This document shows, piece by piece, positions 18,620 to 26,268 of a DNA stretch of 64,000 nucleotides (within the stretch, counting starts at the first letter, position 1; every line of letters starts with the position of its first letter). The stretch comes from Virgibacillus halotolerans (GTDB taxonomy: Bacteria > Bacillota > Bacilli > Bacillales > Amphibacillaceae): assembly GCF_016908515.1 (NCBI RefSeq), contig NZ_JAFBEA010000001.1, forward strand, positions 1 to 64,000, written 5' to 3'. The translations under genes and the position numbers were made by a program. A model generated the notes under the pieces. That model saw only the letters and a program-made list of their open reading frames with translations, was not told where the DNA came from and did not search any database.

Positions 18620-19030
18620 TTGTTGGAATTGATACTATATATTGCAGCTTTCATAGCTGTAGTAGCTTTTGTAGTGCTTGTTGTTTATTTAGTAATCACA
18701 CTTAAAGCAACAAAGCAAACATTAAACAATGTTTCACATACACTGGAAGGGCTTGAAAAGCAGGTGGAAGGTGTTACAACAGAAGCAACGGCATTATTGA
18801 ACAAGACTAATAAATTAGCAGATGATGTGGATCAGAAATCGAGTAAGCTGGATGGGCTCTTTGATAGCGCCAAAGGAATTGGTGAAACTGCAAAAGATTT
18901 CAATCAATCATTAAGAACCCTATCGAATAGCATTGCAAATACTGCATCACAAAATGCGGACAAGACTTCCCAAGCTGTAAAATGGGGAGCGGCCATAATG
19001 GACGTTTTAAAGCGTAATAAAAACAATTAA
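18620..19030 (+). CDS. ytxG: General stress protein YtxG (DUF948)
   Basis: 136 residues. An N-terminal membrane helix (residues 3-28, LILYIAAFIAVVAFVVLVVYLVI in overlapping segments) is followed by a long amphipathic, coiled-coil-like DUF948 region resembling a chemotaxis-receptor stalk. The starts are tandem TTG codons at 18620/18623 behind GAAGGAG. It stands 21 bp from ytxH; both follow the sigma-B promoter, so it should be induced by general stress or energy limitation. Molecular role unknown. Confidence 0.9.
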   Translation: MLELILYIAAFIAVVAFVVLVVYLVITLKATKQTLNNVSHTLEGLEKQVEGVTTEATALLNKTNKLADDVDQKSSKLDGLFDSAKGIGETAKDFNQSLRTLSNSIANTASQNADKTSQAVKWGAAIMDVLKRNKNN

Positions 19031-19051
19031 ACTTTAGAGGAGGCGTTTTGT

Positions 19052-19516
19052 ATGACAGAGAATAATATTAATAGTAAAGATTTTATAATTGGCACATTAA
19101 TAGGTGGTATGGTTGGCGCGGGAGTTGCATTACTATTTGCACCTAAGTCAGGTAGAGAATTAAGAACTGATATTAATCAGGGCGCGAATGAATGGAAAGA
19201 TGTTGCCTATGTAAAGGGAAGCGAAATTAAAAATAAGGCATATGATAAAGGATCGGATCTAAAATCGATCGCATATGAAAAAGGTTCCGATTTAAAAAAC
19301 AAAGCGTATGAAAAAGGATCAGAAATTAAAGAAAAAGCAATTGATAAAACATCCCAGCTATCTAAAAATGTTTCAGAGAAAACACAAGAATTGACAAATG
19401 CAGCGAAAGATAAATTAGATGAACAACGGGATAAGACAGATGAAGCCTTAGAAGCAGCTGGTGAGGTTGCAGAAGCAATTGAAGAAGCGGCTGATGAACT
19501 GGAAAAAAGTAAATAA
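19052..19516 (+). CDS. ytxH: General stress protein YtxH with 11-residue repeats
   Basis: 154 residues. An N-terminal glycine-rich membrane helix ([21 protein letters not shown]) and the YtxH signature PKSGRELR are followed by a repetitive helix. From residue 55 four near-identical 11-mers occur ([44 protein letters not shown]), then two weaker copies. These resemble the amphipathic 11-mer repeats of LEA and apolipoprotein-like proteins. ATG follows GAGGAGG. It is expected to be sigma-B controlled with ytxG. Confidence 0.9.
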   Translation: MTENNINSKDFIIGTLIGGMVGAGVALLFAPKSGRELRTDINQGANEWKDVAYVKGSEIKNKAYDKGSDLKSIAYEKGSDLKNKAYEKGSEIKEKAIDKTSQLSKNVSEKTQELTNAAKDKLDEQRDKTDEALEAAGEVAEAIEEAADELEKSK

Positions 19517-19528
19517 AAAATAGGAAAT

Positions 19529-19566
19529 AAAGGTTGTCATTTACTAGAGGAATGACAACCTTTATT
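19529..19566 (+). terminator. Terminator of ytxGH
   Basis: Perfect 12-bp stem AAAGGTTGTCAT/ATGACAACCTTT with an 11-base loop and a T-rich end. Confidence 0.82.
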
Positions 19567-19678
19567 CATACACTTTTAATTAGTTTTAACTTTTTTGCTA
19601 ATTACTAATGACAAAGACGACTTTATTCGCTATAATAGTTTCTAATTATCAAAAATTTGTTCAGGAGGCGTTTTTAGT

Positions 19679-20773
19679 ATGAGTAATAAAATGGACCAGT
19701 TTAGAGATCAATTAGATTCAGTAAATTTGGATTTGCTGGAATTAATTAATCGCCGGGCAGCATTAGTACAGCAAATAGGTCAAGTCAAAGAGAAACAGAG
19801 TATGAAACGATTTGATCCTGTAAGAGAAAGAACCATGTTGGATAAAATCACATCCAACAATGATGGTCCATTTCAAAATGCGACAATTGAACACATTTTT
19901 AAAGAGATCTTCAAAGCGGGACTAGAATTGCAGGAAGATGATCATCGTAAAGCACTGCTGGTCTCCCGTAAGAAGAAACCGGAAGATACAGTAATTGAAA
20001 TAAAGGGTACTAAAATAGGCGATGGTAATACGAATTATGTTTTTGGACCTTGTGCTGTTGAGAGCTACGAACAGGTTGCTGCAGTAGCAGAATCAGTTAA
20101 AAGTAAAGGACTTAAGTTGTTGCGCGGTGGTGCATTTAAACCAAGAACATCTCCATACGATTTTCAGGGCTTGGGTGTTGAAGGTTTACAAATTTTAAAA
20201 CGTGCTGCAGATGAATATGATCTAGCAGTGATCAGTGAGATTGTAAATCCGGCACACATTGAACAGGCTGTTGACTATATTGATGTCATTCAAATCGGTG
20301 CAAGAAACATGCAGAACTTTGAATTGCTAAAAGCTGCAGGGGATGCCAATAAGCCGGTTTTATTAAAACGTGGTTTATCAGCTACAATTGCGGAATTCAT
20401 CAATGCTGCGGAATACATTATGTCACGCGGAAATGGAAATATTATATTGTGTGAACGTGGTATTAGAACGTACGAGAAAGCAACAAGGAACACATTGGAT
20501 ATTTCAGCAGTCCCGATTTTAAAACAGGAAACACATTTACCCGTAATGGTTGATGTTACCCATTCTACAGGTAGAAGAGATCTACTGCTTCCAACAGCAA
20601 AAGCTGCACTTGCAGTTGGTGCCGACGGTGTCATGGCAGAAGTACATCCGGATCCGGCTGTAGCACTTTCTGATTCTGCACAACAAATGGATATTCCAAC
20701 GTTCGATGCATTTTACGAAGAATTAACAAGTTTGGATAACCGAATCAAAGATAAAAAGGTCATCGTTGAATAA
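19679..20773 (+). CDS. aroA: Bifunctional DAHP synthase / chorismate mutase
   Basis: 364-residue fusion, as in B. subtilis AroA (AroG). Residues 1-90 are an AroQ-type chorismate mutase ([19 protein letters not shown]). From about 115 a type I-beta DAHP synthase barrel: [41 protein letters not shown] and HSTGRRD. It commits E4P and PEP to the shikimate pathway; the mutase domain allows feedback by chorismate/prephenate. ATG follows CAGGAGG with a wide spacer. Terminator downstream. Confidence 0.95.
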   Translation: MSNKMDQFRDQLDSVNLDLLELINRRAALVQQIGQVKEKQSMKRFDPVRERTMLDKITSNNDGPFQNATIEHIFKEIFKAGLELQEDDHRKALLVSRKKKPEDTVIEIKGTKIGDGNTNYVFGPCAVESYEQVAAVAESVKSKGLKLLRGGAFKPRTSPYDFQGLGVEGLQILKRAADEYDLAVISEIVNPAHIEQAVDYIDVIQIGARNMQNFELLKAAGDANKPVLLKRGLSATIAEFINAAEYIMSRGNGNIILCERGIRTYEKATRNTLDISAVPILKQETHLPVMVDVTHSTGRRDLLLPTAKAALAVGADGVMAEVHPDPAVALSDSAQQMDIPTFDAFYEELTSLDNRIKDKKVIVE

Positions 20774-20789
20774 ACTTTCACAAATCTGT

Positions 20790-20833
20790 AAAGGCTTATC
20801 AAGCGTCATACGATAAGCCTTTACCTTTTTTTT
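20790..20833 (+). terminator. Terminator of aroA
   Basis: AAAGGCTTATC/GATAAGCCTTT hairpin followed by ACC and a run of T. Confidence 0.85.
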
Positions 20834-20977
20834 GTAATTTTTTTCATTGTAGCGTATGATATAGAAAATAGGTGACGAATTTGCAATTATATTATCGAGA
20901 AGTCAATATAATTGCATCTAATAATTTCGCCATCAAAGCTTGGCGATAACCAAGATTTTTTAGGAGGCAATCTGGAA

Positions 20978-21973
20978 ATGAATATAACAATATATGATGT
21001 AGCAAGAGAAGCAAACGTATCCATGGCCACGGTATCACGTGTAGTAAACGGTAACCCGAATGTGAAACCAACAACAAGAAAAAAGGTACTGGCAACCATC
21101 AAGCAGCTGGGCTATCGCCCTAATGCGGTAGCCAGGGGCCTGGCAAGTAAAAAAACAACAACAGTAGGGGCGATTATCCCTGACATTTCGAGTATCTTTT
21201 TTGCTGAACTAGCAAGAGGAATTGAAGATATTGCGACAATGTACAAATATAATATGATCCTGAGTAATTCAGATCAAAATAAAGATAAAGAAATGCAGCT
21301 AATCAATACGATGCTGGAAAAACAAGTAGACGGTATCATATTTATGGGTGGAGACATTACTCCGGAACATATTGAATACTTCCAAAGTAGCTCTGTCCCG
21401 GTTGTGCTGGCGGCAACCTATGATGAATCAGAGACAATACCATCTGTAAATATTGATTATGAGGTGGCAGCGTATGAGGCAACCAAATTTTTAATCGATA
21501 ACGGGAACAAACAACCAGCGTTTATTGCTGACGAAAAAGACACAAATATTAATAAGAAAAAATATGAAGGCTATATTCGTGCACTAAAGGAGTCTTCTGT
21601 ACCGCTTAATGAGGATTTGATCATCTATGGTGATTATAGCTATCACTCCGGAATAAAGGCTGTAAATCAAATCCTGGAGCTGGCTGATCGACCTACCGCG
21701 ATATTTGCCGCATCCGATGAAATGGCATTAGGGGTTATTCATGGTGCACAGGATAAGGGGTTGCGCGTTCCGGAGGATATTGAAGTATTTGGCTTTGATA
21801 ACACAAGATTAGCATCAATGGTTCGTCCGACATTATCTACCATCGTTCAGCCAATGTATGACATTGGAGCTGTAGCAATGCGTTTATTGACCAAATATAT
21901 GAACAAAGAAGAAGTTACAGAGAAAAAGGTTGTATTACCACATCGAATCGAAAAAAGAAACTCAACTTTATAA
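20978..21973 (+). CDS. ccpA: Catabolite control protein A
   Basis: 331-residue LacI-family global regulator of carbon catabolite repression; it binds cre sites when complexed with Ser46-phosphorylated HPr. The N-terminal HTH ([20 protein letters not shown]) and the hinge ([15 protein letters not shown]) match CcpA rather than other LacI members. The C-terminal PBP-like domain is complete. ATG 20978 has TAGGAGG upstream; the longer frame from 20912 is unlikely. The order aroA-ccpA-motPS-acuC is the conserved Bacillus arrangement. Confidence 0.96.
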   Translation: MNITIYDVAREANVSMATVSRVVNGNPNVKPTTRKKVLATIKQLGYRPNAVARGLASKKTTTVGAIIPDISSIFFAELARGIEDIATMYKYNMILSNSDQNKDKEMQLINTMLEKQVDGIIFMGGDITPEHIEYFQSSSVPVVLAATYDESETIPSVNIDYEVAAYEATKFLIDNGNKQPAFIADEKDTNINKKKYEGYIRALKESSVPLNEDLIIYGDYSYHSGIKAVNQILELADRPTAIFAASDEMALGVIHGAQDKGLRVPEDIEVFGFDNTRLASMVRPTLSTIVQPMYDIGAVAMRLLTKYMNKEEVTEKKVVLPHRIEKRNSTL

Positions 21974-22033
21974 TATAGATGCCGATATACAAACTAGATG
22001 ATCTAATGTCCATATAGTTTAGGGAGAGAGCAT

Positions 22034-22858
22034 ATGAGTAAACGGGATATATTGACTCCAATCGGTATTACACTAGGTTTTATTATGATTATGATGGCGA
22101 TTCTTACAAGTGGGGGAAAGGAAGGGGCCACTTCCTTCCTTGATGTATCCTCCATTTTTATCGTTATTGGCGGATTGATCGCTTCCATGCTGATCAATTT
22201 TAAAATGGAAGAGATTAAGCTAACACATAAGATTCTGAAGGAAACCTTTCATAAAAACCCTCAGCAATTATCGGAATTAATTGGCTTGTTTATCCGGCTG
22301 TCTGACCGTGCAAGACGGGAAGGTATTCTAGCATTGGAAAATGAATTAGAAGATGTGGATAACAGGTTTATCCGTAAGGGAATGTTACTCGTAATTGATG
22401 GTATTGAACCGGAAGTCATTCAAGATATTATGGATGCAGAAATAACTGCCATGGAAGAAAGACATTATAAGGGCAGGACACTGCTTGAGAAGGCAGGAGA
22501 GTATGCTCCGGCGTGGGGAATGATTGGGACGTTGGTTGGGCTTGTATTGATGCTAAACAGCTTAGAGGACCCTGCAACGCTTGGTCCGAGCATGGCTGTT
22601 GCGTTATTAACAACCTTATATGGTACCGTGCTGGCGAATCTGGTATTTATCCCGATGGCTAGTAAATTGGAAAGTAAAACAGAAGATGAAATTTTTATGA
22701 AACAAATCATTCTAGAGGGTATAATCGGCGTTCAATCAGGACAAAACCCAAGAATTTTAGAAGAAAAATTAAGTGCCTTTCTCCCTAGGGAAACAAAGGC
22801 GAAAAAAACCGGTCAACCGGAAGCGGGTTTTGTGGAGGACAGGATCCATGAAGCGTAG
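22034..22858 (+). CDS. motP: Flagellar stator protein MotP (MotA family, Na+-type)
   Basis: 274-residue MotA/TolQ/ExbB-type membrane protein with four hydrophobic segments (about residues 8-25, 35-52, 150-172, 182-205). The large cytoplasmic loop carries charged residues that contact FliG (RLSDRARREGILALENELED). The locus directly after ccpA is that of MotP of the sodium-driven MotPS stator. ATG follows AGGGAGAGAGC. It overlaps motS by 11 bp. Confidence 0.93.
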   Translation: MSKRDILTPIGITLGFIMIMMAILTSGGKEGATSFLDVSSIFIVIGGLIASMLINFKMEEIKLTHKILKETFHKNPQQLSELIGLFIRLSDRARREGILALENELEDVDNRFIRKGMLLVIDGIEPEVIQDIMDAEITAMEERHYKGRTLLEKAGEYAPAWGMIGTLVGLVLMLNSLEDPATLGPSMAVALLTTLYGTVLANLVFIPMASKLESKTEDEIFMKQIILEGIIGVQSGQNPRILEEKLSAFLPRETKAKKTGQPEAGFVEDRIHEA

Positions 22859-23636
22859 GAAATTAAAAAGAAAGCAGGCTAGTGGCGCACCGAAATGGAT
22901 GGTTACATATTCAGATATGGTAACATTAATATTGGTATTCTTTATCCTGCTGTTTGCCATGTCGCAAATTGATCTAGTGAAGTTCGAGGCTATTACGGAT
23001 TCATTTCAAAACCGGATGATTCTTGACTTTTATCCTTCAGCCATGCCGACGGAAAATACCAGTCATGTGGAAAATGGCAAATTACTAAATAATTTTGAAC
23101 CATCTACATTGCTTAAGGATATGAATGATCGAGATGATAAAGCAGGGAAACAGGAGGATTCATTATCATTACTCATGCATGATGTGGAAACATATCTGGA
23201 TGAAAATGATTTAAATAATATGATTACTGCGAGCAGAACCGAGCGCGGTGTTGTACTAGTGCTTCAAGAAAAAATATTATTCGACTCTGGTGAAGCGAGT
23301 ATTTTGGCTTCCGGAAAGCCATTTTTAAATGAAATTTCCAGACTATTAAAGGATATTCCAAACAATGTAAAGGTAGAAGGACATACAGACAACAGACCAA
23401 TTTCCAATTACCGCTATCCATCAAATTGGGAACTTTCGGGTGCAAGGGCAAGCAGTGTAATTCGCTATTTAATCGATGAAAACAGTATTGATGGAGCACG
23501 GTTTTCCTCTGCAGGCTATGCAGAAACAAAGCCGATTGTTGATAATAATTCTTCGAAAAACTGGAGTAAAAACCGTCGTGTTGAAATCGTCATTTTGGAA
23601 AAAAATGCAGAAGAGAAGGAAGGAGCTGATCGATAA
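22848..23636 (+). CDS. motS: Flagellar stator protein MotS (MotB family, OmpA-like)
   Basis: 262 residues. The single N-terminal helix holds the ion-binding Asp in TYSDMVTLILVFFILLFAMS (Asp about residue 23). The C-terminal OmpA/Pal-like domain (about 120-255) binds peptidoglycan: VKVEGHTDNRPIS, NWELSGARASSV and NRRVEIVI. With MotP it forms the sodium-driven stator. The true start is ATG 22848 behind TGGAGGAC inside motP; the longer frame from 22773 is an overlap artefact. Confidence 0.93.
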   Translation: MKRRKLKRKQASGAPKWMVTYSDMVTLILVFFILLFAMSQIDLVKFEAITDSFQNRMILDFYPSAMPTENTSHVENGKLLNNFEPSTLLKDMNDRDDKAGKQEDSLSLLMHDVETYLDENDLNNMITASRTERGVVLVLQEKILFDSGEASILASGKPFLNEISRLLKDIPNNVKVEGHTDNRPISNYRYPSNWELSGARASSVIRYLIDENSIDGARFSSAGYAETKPIVDNNSSKNWSKNRRVEIVILEKNAEEKEGADR

Positions 23637-23657
23637 TGATCAATTCCTTCTTTTTTT
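23618..23657. terminator. Bidirectional terminator between motS and acuC
   Basis: Two-part hairpin: GGAAGGA pairs with TTCCTTC and, inside it, TGATC with GATCA, followed by CTTTTTTTC. It overlaps the end of motS and lies between convergent genes. Confidence 0.75.
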
Positions 23658-24814
23658 CATTTCACTCGATTCGTATATTTTAATGCGGTTAATAACACTT
23701 GTTCATTTTTTTCATTAATTTCCATTTTCCTCGGAATATTTGGGATAATATCATTTGTATCCTGCCAAGATGTCGGCAATGGCGTAGGCGATTCCTTCTG
23801 CCATTTTTCTAACCAGGATGGATGAAGTGGACCACGCAATACGTCGCCTGTTCTCATCACGTTCCAGATTTGTGCCCAGGCTCTTGGGACAACCCGCCAG
23901 GTATCGTAACCGCCTCCACCTAATGCAATCCATTTGCCGTCACAATACGTATGAGCCAGTTCGTGTGCAAGTACTGGAATTCGCTCGTATACTTCCATGG
24001 TAGTACATAAATGTGTTAATGGATCATGGCAATGAGCATCAGCGCCATTTTGTGTGACAATTACATCCGGTTCAAAGAATGCTGCGATTTCTCTGAAAGC
24101 CATTTCATAAACTTGTAGAAAGGATTCATCCTGGGTAAAAGCATCGATAGGAACGTTGAAGGAATAACCATGACCTTCTTTGATCCCGCGCTCATTGACA
24201 TTACCGGTGCCAGGGAAGAGGTATCTGCCTGTTTCATGGATCGAGAATGTACAAACATTCGGATCATCATAAAAAGCCCATTGCACACCGTCTCCATGGT
24301 GTGCGTCAGTGTCAACATACAGGACGCGCAGATTATATTTTTCCCTGATATATTTTATTGCTACTGCGGCATCATTATAAATACAAAATCCGGAAGCTTT
24401 TCTTTTTAATCCATGATGAAGCCCGCCCCCAAGGTTCAATGCATGATCTGCATCTCCACTCAGTACCGTATCAACTGCCGTTAATGTACCTCCAACCAAG
24501 TAGCTGGATGCTTCATGCATATGATCAAAAATAGGCGTATCCTCTGTTCCTAGTCCATATTCCATACCTTCATTTTCTGACAAAAGTCCACTACTTGCTT
24601 TTTTGACTGCCTGAATATAAGCGCGGTCATGAAAGAGGGCAAGTTCTTCCTCTGTTGCTTTACGTGGAGCAGTGATATCCTGTGCAGTTAGTGTACTGCT
24701 ATATTCTAATAATTCCTTTGTCAATGTGACACGTTTTTGGTTGAAAGGATGATCATCATGAAAATGATAATTTAAGTATGCATTAGAAAAAACAAAAGCG
24801 GCTTTACAAGTCAT
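23657..24814 (-). CDS. acuC: Protein deacetylase AcuC (class I histone deacetylase-like)
   Basis: 385-residue zinc-dependent deacetylase that removes the acetyl group placed by AcuA on acetyl-CoA synthetase, restoring its activity. The motifs are LNLGGGLHHG, YVDTDAHHGDGVQ (catalytic His/Asp and zinc ligands) and NGADAHCHDPL. The start ATG overlaps the acuB stop (ATGA), so the three acu genes are translationally coupled. Confidence 0.94.
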   Translation of the reverse strand: MTCKAAFVFSNAYLNYHFHDDHPFNQKRVTLTKELLEYSSTLTAQDITAPRKATEEELALFHDRAYIQAVKKASSGLLSENEGMEYGLGTEDTPIFDHMHEASSYLVGGTLTAVDTVLSGDADHALNLGGGLHHGLKRKASGFCIYNDAAVAIKYIREKYNLRVLYVDTDAHHGDGVQWAFYDDPNVCTFSIHETGRYLFPGTGNVNERGIKEGHGYSFNVPIDAFTQDESFLQVYEMAFREIAAFFEPDVIVTQNGADAHCHDPLTHLCTTMEVYERIPVLAHELAHTYCDGKWIALGGGGYDTWRVVPRAWAQIWNVMRTGDVLRGPLHPSWLEKWQKESPTPLPTSWQDTNDIIPNIPRKMEINEKNEQVLLTALKYTNRVK

Positions 24815-25461
24815 AGTTTTGGCTCCGCTATATTGTTAGGCCACATTAATTCATACTCGGTCTCTCTTAGTTTTTGAATAACGGGCAATGGATTCATCGT
24901 TTGAATGCGAAAAACCAAAATTTTATAATTGGGATCATTTTTAAATGGATAGATTAAGACAGATACAATGTTTACCTTTAATTCCCCAAATATAGCTGCA
25001 ACTTCAGGCAGGATACCTGGTCGATGTGGAACCTTTACCTCAATATGTGAGCTTTGTACATGGGTGCCGGTTAATTGAATGAGTGTATAAAGCATATCCT
25101 TCTCTGTCACAGTTCCTGCAAGTTGGTTATTTCGAACAACAGGTAGACAAGCAAATTCTTCATCATAGAAAATTTGAGCGATTTCTTCAACAAAATCAAG
25201 TGGGTGTATTGTTATAACTGGTGTGCTCATAATGGTCTGAATTTCATTTTCTAATTCACTGTGATCAGCATCCTTGATGAAAGAGGATGGACTAGCATCA
25301 CGCACATCGCGATCTGAGACAATACCCTCTATCTGATTGTGTTCGTTTACAATAATGATATGCCTGATTCGATGTTGCTGCAGTAGCTGTAGTGCATCCG
25401 CAATCTTCGCAGTCGATGGTAACGTAACTACATCTGTATTCATAATCTCTTCAACAAGCAC
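24811..25461 (-). CDS. acuB: AcuB, CBS-pair and ACT domain protein
   Basis: 216 residues. Two CBS motifs (residues 1-55 and about 70-130) form an adenosine-nucleotide-binding Bateman module, followed by an ACT-like domain (from about 140, VPHRPGILPEVAAIF). The acuABC operon is tied to acetate/acetoin metabolism; AcuB's role is not defined but is likely energy sensing. The start is GTG at 25461, immediately after the acuA stop, with GGGAGGG inside acuA. Confidence 0.92.
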   Translation of the reverse strand: MLVEEIMNTDVVTLPSTAKIADALQLLQQHRIRHIIIVNEHNQIEGIVSDRDVRDASPSSFIKDADHSELENEIQTIMSTPVITIHPLDFVEEIAQIFYDEEFACLPVVRNNQLAGTVTEKDMLYTLIQLTGTHVQSSHIEVKVPHRPGILPEVAAIFGELKVNIVSVLIYPFKNDPNYKILVFRIQTMNPLPVIQKLRETEYELMWPNNIAEPKL

Positions 25462-26115
25462 TTAAATTCCCTCCCTCATTTTCCGGTGTTGATAACGTTG
25501 TAAAAATCGTAGTTTATCAAATTGCTCTATCGAGTCCTCCGGTACATTCTTTCCAATTCGAACCATCAAACAATTCGCTGGATGGGAAATGATTTCCGGA
25601 TCATCGGTCGGTGCAGGTGACAATCCACCAGCGGCCATCATCTTTTCCATTACTTTACGATAGTTCCAGATACTTAACTTTGCTCCATCTAAATCCCAAT
25701 GCCAATAGTATTCAGTAGAAATAATAATATAATTTTCCATGTAATCATCCATCATTGAAATCCTTAATAATCCCGAAGCGGTGCCAACGCCACGATATTC
25801 AGGAATGACTTCAATCGCACCCAATATAATAAGATCATCCATTTTGAATGTGGACCATCTTTCCAGCGGATCAGCATGTAGGTAGGTAACATATCCGACA
25901 ATTGTATCTTCTGTTCTCGCAATAATAATTCGTCCCTCAGGCAAGTCGGCAATACCTATTAATGCTTCAAATTGTTTTTTTGGCGGGCGAAAAGCAACTA
26001 AATGTTCGTGGAAATGATATTTTTTTAGTTCATTTGCACTGACTGGTCCTTCTAGTGTGATTGTTCCATTTGCTGTTTCTAAAGTTGTTGAATGGAAGGT
26101 CTTTTTGTGATCCAT
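25462..26115 (-). CDS. acuA: Protein acetyltransferase AcuA (GNAT family)
   Basis: 217-residue GNAT acetyltransferase that inactivates acetyl-CoA synthetase by acetylating its active-site lysine. The acetyl-CoA-binding region VIPEYRGVGTASGLL (RGxGxA) is near residues 107-121. I chose ATG 26115 (MDHKKTF) behind AGGTGGTG rather than the GTG at 26127. In B. subtilis acsA is divergent from acuA; here the upstream region ends at a PBP gene instead, so acsA lies elsewhere or is absent. Confidence 0.92.
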   Translation of the reverse strand: MDHKKTFHSTTLETANGTITLEGPVSANELKKYHFHEHLVAFRPPKKQFEALIGIADLPEGRIIIARTEDTIVGYVTYLHADPLERWSTFKMDDLIILGAIEVIPEYRGVGTASGLLRISMMDDYMENYIIISTEYYWHWDLDGAKLSIWNYRKVMEKMMAAGGLSPAPTDDPEIISHPANCLMVRIGKNVPEDSIEQFDKLRFLQRYQHRKMREGI

Positions 26116-26139
26116 TGTTTTCACCACCTGTAAGATTAA

Positions 26140-26155
26140 AATAATACGCTTTCAT
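26140..26155 (-). promoter_or_regulatory. Candidate cre (CcpA) site upstream of acuA
   Basis: On the minus strand ATGAAAGCGTATTATT fits the cre pattern WTGNNARCGNWWWCAW in 14 of 16 positions, missing the final CA. The acu operon of B. subtilis is known to be CcpA-repressed. A -10-like TATACT (about 26162-26167) lies just upstream, so the site would sit at the transcription start. Confidence 0.55.
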
Positions 26156-26207
26156 AATTCCAGTATACAGGAATGTGAACGAAAATTTTAGTGTTTTGTC
26201 ACGAATA

Positions 26208-26237
26208 ATAAAAAAGAAGGGAGATAGGCTCCCTTCT
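26208..26237 (-). terminator. Terminator of the class A PBP gene
   Basis: AGAAGGGAG/CTCCCTTCT hairpin with a 5-base loop; on the minus strand it is followed by TTTTTTATTATT. It lies 30 bp past the PBP stop. Confidence 0.85.
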
Positions 26238-26268
26238 GCAAGTATTAAATGTTAGTTATAATTAAAAA

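Noticed and set aside
19214-19345. Tandem 33-bp repeats considered as CRISPR-like or iteron array
   Set aside because: They are contiguous, without spacers, in frame, and encode amphipathic 11-mers in YtxH.
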